Positions 32,757 to 35,722 of a stretch of DNA of 35,722 nt are shown here, piece by piece. Location: NCBI GenBank assembly GCA_015522625.1, contig WALX01000133.1, positions 1 to 35,722 on the forward strand, read 5' to 3'. Position 1 is the first letter of the stretch, and the number at the start of each line of letters is the position of its first letter. The notes beneath the pieces were generated by a model. The model worked only from the letters and a program-made list of their open reading frames with translations, searched no databases and had not been told where the DNA came from. This DNA comes from Candidatus Hestiella sp. (GTDB lineage Archaea; Thermoproteota; Thermoprotei_A; Sulfolobales; Acidilobaceae). Position numbers and translations under genes: made by a program.

Positions 32757-34970
32757 TTATGGCCCTAAAAGGTCATCAAGCCTTGGCGGCCTAGGGGGTA
32801 GTCCCTTTCTCTGCCTTATCTTCTTTATCAGGTCATCAAGGAGAGAATCTGGAACTGGGGCCCACCTGCTAAACTCTGTTCCCCAGAAAGCTTTCCCGGC
32901 AGTAGCGCCCCTTAACTCTTGAGATATGTCGAAGCTCTCTGCAACTGGGAGCTCGGCCGTCACCAATGCCTGTACCTCTGCCTGCCTGACATCAAGAATC
33001 TTTCCTCTTTTCTTACTTATTATTGCTGTCACTTGACTGAGATAGTCTATTGGAACTTTTATGTCAAGTTTCTGTATCGGCTCTAGTAGCGTTGGCTTTG
33101 AAGTAAGCATGGATGCCCATATTGCGTTTCTTACCGCAGGATATATTTGTCCGGGACCCCTATGGACAGGATCTTCATGTATCTCTGCATCATGTAGCAC
33201 AACCTTTAGTCCCCTTACCGGTTCGGCAGCGAGAGGCCCTTCCTTTACAGCTATCCTAAACCCTCCTAGTATTGTGTCTTTTACTTCCTTTAGGTACTGC
33301 ACACCAGAAGTCATGTCAACAAACATGTTTATGTTCTCATCAATAGACCAAATTCTCCTTGCCTCATCATAATCCCATCCGGCTTTGTCCCTAAGAATCC
33401 TACCTCTTTCCCTTGCATCCTGATCTTCACTAACCAAGCCCTTCTGAACCAAGCTTATGGTTTCTTCATTAAGAGGCTCAACACTGATGTAGAACCTGTT
33501 GTGCTTGTTAGGGCTCTTTCCTTCAAATGTCTTGCTAGCCTGCTTTACAGACTCCCTATAGACAACTATTGGCGGGGATGCCTTGACCTCTACGCCATAA
33601 AGCTCTTTAAGCATCCACATCGCTATCTCAAGGTGCAACTGCCCCATGCCAGAAATAAGGTACTCACCAGTTTCCTCGTTTATTTTTATGACCAAATTAG
33701 GGTCTTCCAGCGTTAGCTTCTTCAATGCATCTATCATCTTAGGCAAGTCCTGGAGCTTTAAAGGTTCTATGGCCGAGGTCACGACAGGTTCGCTTATATA
33801 ATGCATCTGCTCGAATGGGGCGGCCTGCGACTTGTATGCGATGTCGACTATTGTTTCACCCGACCTCATCCCTTCTATTCCCATTATTGCTGCTATGTTT
33901 CCAGCAGGTATCCTACTCGTTAGCTCTCTAAAGGGACCCATGTAGAGGCTTACTTGAAGTATCCTTCCTTTATGATCACCTGAAACGATGTAGACCTCCT
34001 TGCCAGGCTCTAAGATGCCTGAAAATACCCTCCCAGTAGCCACTATCCCTGCCTTTTCTACTTTGATAGCGTTTGCATAGAAGACTAAAGGACCGTTTGG
34101 GTCAGCTTCCATCATAGCTTTTCCAAGCTCCGAGTCTAGGCTTCCCTTCCATATCTTTGGAATCCTATACTTCTGCGCCTCCTTTGGGTTCGGTATGAAC
34201 TTAACTACCATGTTAAGCAATGCATCCCATATCGGGGCTTTTTTTGATAGCTCTACGATCCTTTCCTTACTTTCGGATGAATAAGCATCAATTATTTGCT
34301 GGAAAGTTATCCCTTTTTTTGTGGCGTCCGGTACTGTAAGGGCCCATTTGTCCTTTGCACTACCAAAAGCTACATTTCCCTCGGCTGGGTTTATTTTCCA
34401 CTTATTTTTAAACTGTGGCTCAGCATACATGTCAATAAGGTTGTTTATATCCCTAATTATTTCTACAAACCTTTCCTGTATCTGTTGCGGACCATATTTC
34501 AGTTCTTTTATAAGCCTATCTACCTTGTTTATGAAAAGTATAGGCTTCACCCTTTCTCCAAGGGCCTGCCTCAGAACAGTCTCAGTTTGGGTCATTACAC
34601 CTTCAGCTGCGTCGACAACTATTATACCCCCATCTAAAACCCTTAGGCTCCTTGTAACCATACCAGAAAAATCTACATGCCCTGGAGTATCTATAAGGTT
34701 GATGACATACGGCTTCCCATTTACCTCATGATACAAGCTTACGTTTGCAGCCTTTACCGTTACCCCTCTCTCTTTTTCTACATTCAAATAATCTAATAGC
34801 ATCGCTTCCCCGGCAACCCTTTCCGAGATTATTCCAGCGCCCGCTAATAGAGTGTCACTTGTTGTAGTTTTACCGTGATCGATGTGAGCAACTACCCCTA
34901 TGTTCCTAACCTGCTCTATATTGGCCATTATCTTCTCAATTTCTGATACCAGCTTTACCCTGGCTCCCAT
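32757..34970 (-). CDS. fusA: Elongation factor 2
   Basis: The 737-residue GTPase moves tRNA and mRNA through the ribosome. The G domain shows [12 protein letters not shown] (P-loop), RGVTVKAA (switch I), DTPGHVDF and NKVDR. Domain II (about residues 300-390) and domains III-V follow in normal order. The diphthamide loop near residue 600 reads [19 protein letters not shown] and keeps the histidine that is modified to diphthamide. GGTGG precedes the ATG. The stop is one base from the JAMM gene. Confidence 0.96.
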   Translation of the reverse strand: MGARVKLVSEIEKIMANIEQVRNIGVVAHIDHGKTTTSDTLLAGAGIISERVAGEAMLLDYLNVEKERGVTVKAANVSLYHEVNGKPYVINLIDTPGHVDFSGMVTRSLRVLDGGIIVVDAAEGVMTQTETVLRQALGERVKPILFINKVDRLIKELKYGPQQIQERFVEIIRDINNLIDMYAEPQFKNKWKINPAEGNVAFGSAKDKWALTVPDATKKGITFQQIIDAYSSESKERIVELSKKAPIWDALLNMVVKFIPNPKEAQKYRIPKIWKGSLDSELGKAMMEADPNGPLVFYANAIKVEKAGIVATGRVFSGILEPGKEVYIVSGDHKGRILQVSLYMGPFRELTSRIPAGNIAAIMGIEGMRSGETIVDIAYKSQAAPFEQMHYISEPVVTSAIEPLKLQDLPKMIDALKKLTLEDPNLVIKINEETGEYLISGMGQLHLEIAMWMLKELYGVEVKASPPIVVYRESVKQASKTFEGKSPNKHNRFYISVEPLNEETISLVQKGLVSEDQDARERGRILRDKAGWDYDEARRIWSIDENINMFVDMTSGVQYLKEVKDTILGGFRIAVKEGPLAAEPVRGLKVVLHDAEIHEDPVHRGPGQIYPAVRNAIWASMLTSKPTLLEPIQKLDIKVPIDYLSQVTAIISKKRGKILDVRQAEVQALVTAELPVAESFDISQELRGATAGKAFWGTEFSRWAPVPDSLLDDLIKKIRQRKGLPPRPPRLDDLLGP

Positions 34971-35179
34971 TTTCCACCAGCTCCTCGTTCAAGAGGGGGA
35001 GTAATAAAAAAAGGTTAAAAAATAACATGTTAGTAGATTCTGTTTGATGTTTTACCAATTCTAACTAAAATTCCTTAAAACGTATTAGAGAATCCAAAAA
35101 ATTCGTTGTCTCCAGGACCAAAGCAAAAGACTATGAAGGTAGCGCTCGATCAAACAAAAACAGAGAAAATTACCGGCAA
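34971..35179. other. Intergenic region upstream of EF-2
   Basis: About 210 bases, AT-rich, with the EF-2 ribosome-binding site (GGTGG near 34977) and a T-rich TATA-like stretch around 35005-35030 for EF-2. I see no RNA gene or ORF that I can support. Confidence 0.4.
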
Positions 35180-35722
35180 TTATGGGTTAAAAAAGTATTC
35201 CGACTTATTGCCCTTATCGATAACCTTAATCCCTAAACTTAGTAACCTAGACCTTATCTCGTCCGCTAGGTCATACATTTTGTTCTCCCTTAGCTGCCCT
35301 CTTACCTCAAGTATAAGGTCTATTAGCTTCGTAGAGATCTCCCTTTCGGAAGGGACAAAACCTTGTAGCATGATCTTATCTAAGATCCCATAAAACCTGT
35401 TCAGCTCATAAAGGACTTTATAAAAATATGACACAAGGGCAAATGATTCAGAGAATTGTACCTCTTTGTAATATAGTTCGGTAAGAGCCCACAAATACTT
35501 TACGGCTTCCCCCATGTTGAAGTCATTATCCATAGACCCATACCACTTATTAGCCAAGTCAATGGTGCTTAGGAGCGTTGCTAAATCCCTGTCATTAATA
35601 TAACTTACATATTCTTCTTTTTGGATTCTTTTCATTAAATCCTGTGCAATAAAGCTTAGCCTATCAAAAAGCTTCCTCGCCTGGCTCAGGCTTTGATCCG
35701 AATACTCAATAATTGTTCTGTA
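35180..35722 (-). CDS. cysS: Cysteinyl-tRNA synthetase, C-terminal part (truncated by window edge)
   Basis: The 180 visible codons run off the right edge. They match the C-terminal helical domain of CysRS: TIIEYSDQSLSQARKLFDRL, then MDNDFNMGEAVKYLWALTEL and the end MYDLADEIRSRLLSLGIKVI followed by DKGNKSEYFF. The enzyme charges tRNA-Cys, whose intron-containing gene lies at 15194. The catalytic Rossmann domain (HIGH, KMSKS) would be upstream of base 35722, outside the window. The open frame has no start in view. Confidence 0.9.
   Translation of the reverse strand, partial: YRTIIEYSDQSLSQARKLFDRLSFIAQDLMKRIQKEEYVSYINDRDLATLLSTIDLANKWYGSMDNDFNMGEAVKYLWALTELYYKEVQFSESFALVSYFYKVLYELNRFYGILDKIMLQGFVPSEREISTKLIDLILEVRGQLRENKMYDLADEIRSRLLSLGIKVIDKGNKSEYFFNP

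Noticed and set aside
35106-35393. A 95-residue plus-strand frame between EF-2 and cysS
   Set aside because: It runs antisense through the well-supported CysRS C-terminus and has no ribosome-binding site.

Overview
The window looks like the chromosome of a thermophilic archaeon of the Thermoproteota (Crenarchaeota). The signs are an archaeal EF-2, an aEF1-beta with its zinc-ribbon neighbour, a short XPF nuclease without a helicase, prefoldin beta, Trm-G10, intron-containing tRNAs, GGTG/GGAGG ribosome-binding sites, frequent GTG/TTG starts, and an 11-subunit complex I without NuoEFG. I cannot name genus or species. Almost all ORFs are familiar housekeeping families; the accessory DNA is concentrated in the first 4.2 kb.

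Region 1 (1-2435) is an integration hotspot on tRNA-Thr(TGT). The intact tRNA gene (minus strand, with a 20-nt D-arm intron) sits at 2336-2432. A perfect 48-bp copy of its 3' part lies at 723-770, so the two bracket a 1.6-kb element. Inside are a VapBC-type toxin-antitoxin pair and a strong hairpin. Just outside lies the N-terminal stump of a tyrosine recombinase, which suggests tandem or successive integrations that have decayed.

Region 2 (2495-4557) holds the tRNA m2G10 methyltransferase, then a doubly deleted IS607-type insertion (a recombinase reduced to its MerR-like helix-turn-helix and a TnpB reduced to its N-terminus), then a DUF302 gene.

Region 3 (4538-10576) holds phosphoglycerate mutase, tRNA-Glu, a metallophosphoesterase, an FKBP / PUA-protein / NSUN-type methyltransferase operon, and on the plus strand NadM, an adenosine-specific kinase, a UPF0200 kinase-like protein and UPF0201.

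Region 4 (10592-15298, minus strand) is a run of translation and ribosome-rescue genes: RNase Z, a VTT-like membrane protein, aEF1-beta, a zinc-ribbon protein, RqcH/NEMF, an unrecognised basic protein, and an intron-containing tRNA-Cys. Region 5 (15335-18618) is a tungstate/molybdate ABC transporter operon headed by a ribbon-helix-helix regulator. An intron-containing tRNA-Met follows.

Region 6 (18877-29254, minus strand) is one tight operon for complex I, nuoA-B-C-D-H-I-J-K-M-L-N, with mostly overlapping genes. It lacks the NADH-oxidising module, so the electron donor must be something other than NuoEFG-bound NADH. Region 7 (29444-32755, plus strand) runs prefoldin beta, DHH phosphoesterase, XPF, DUF371 and a divergent JAMM/MPN protein, and meets convergent EF-2 (32757-34970) with a single base between stops. 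The right edge is the 3' half of cysS. I saw no CRISPR array, rRNA or replication origin.
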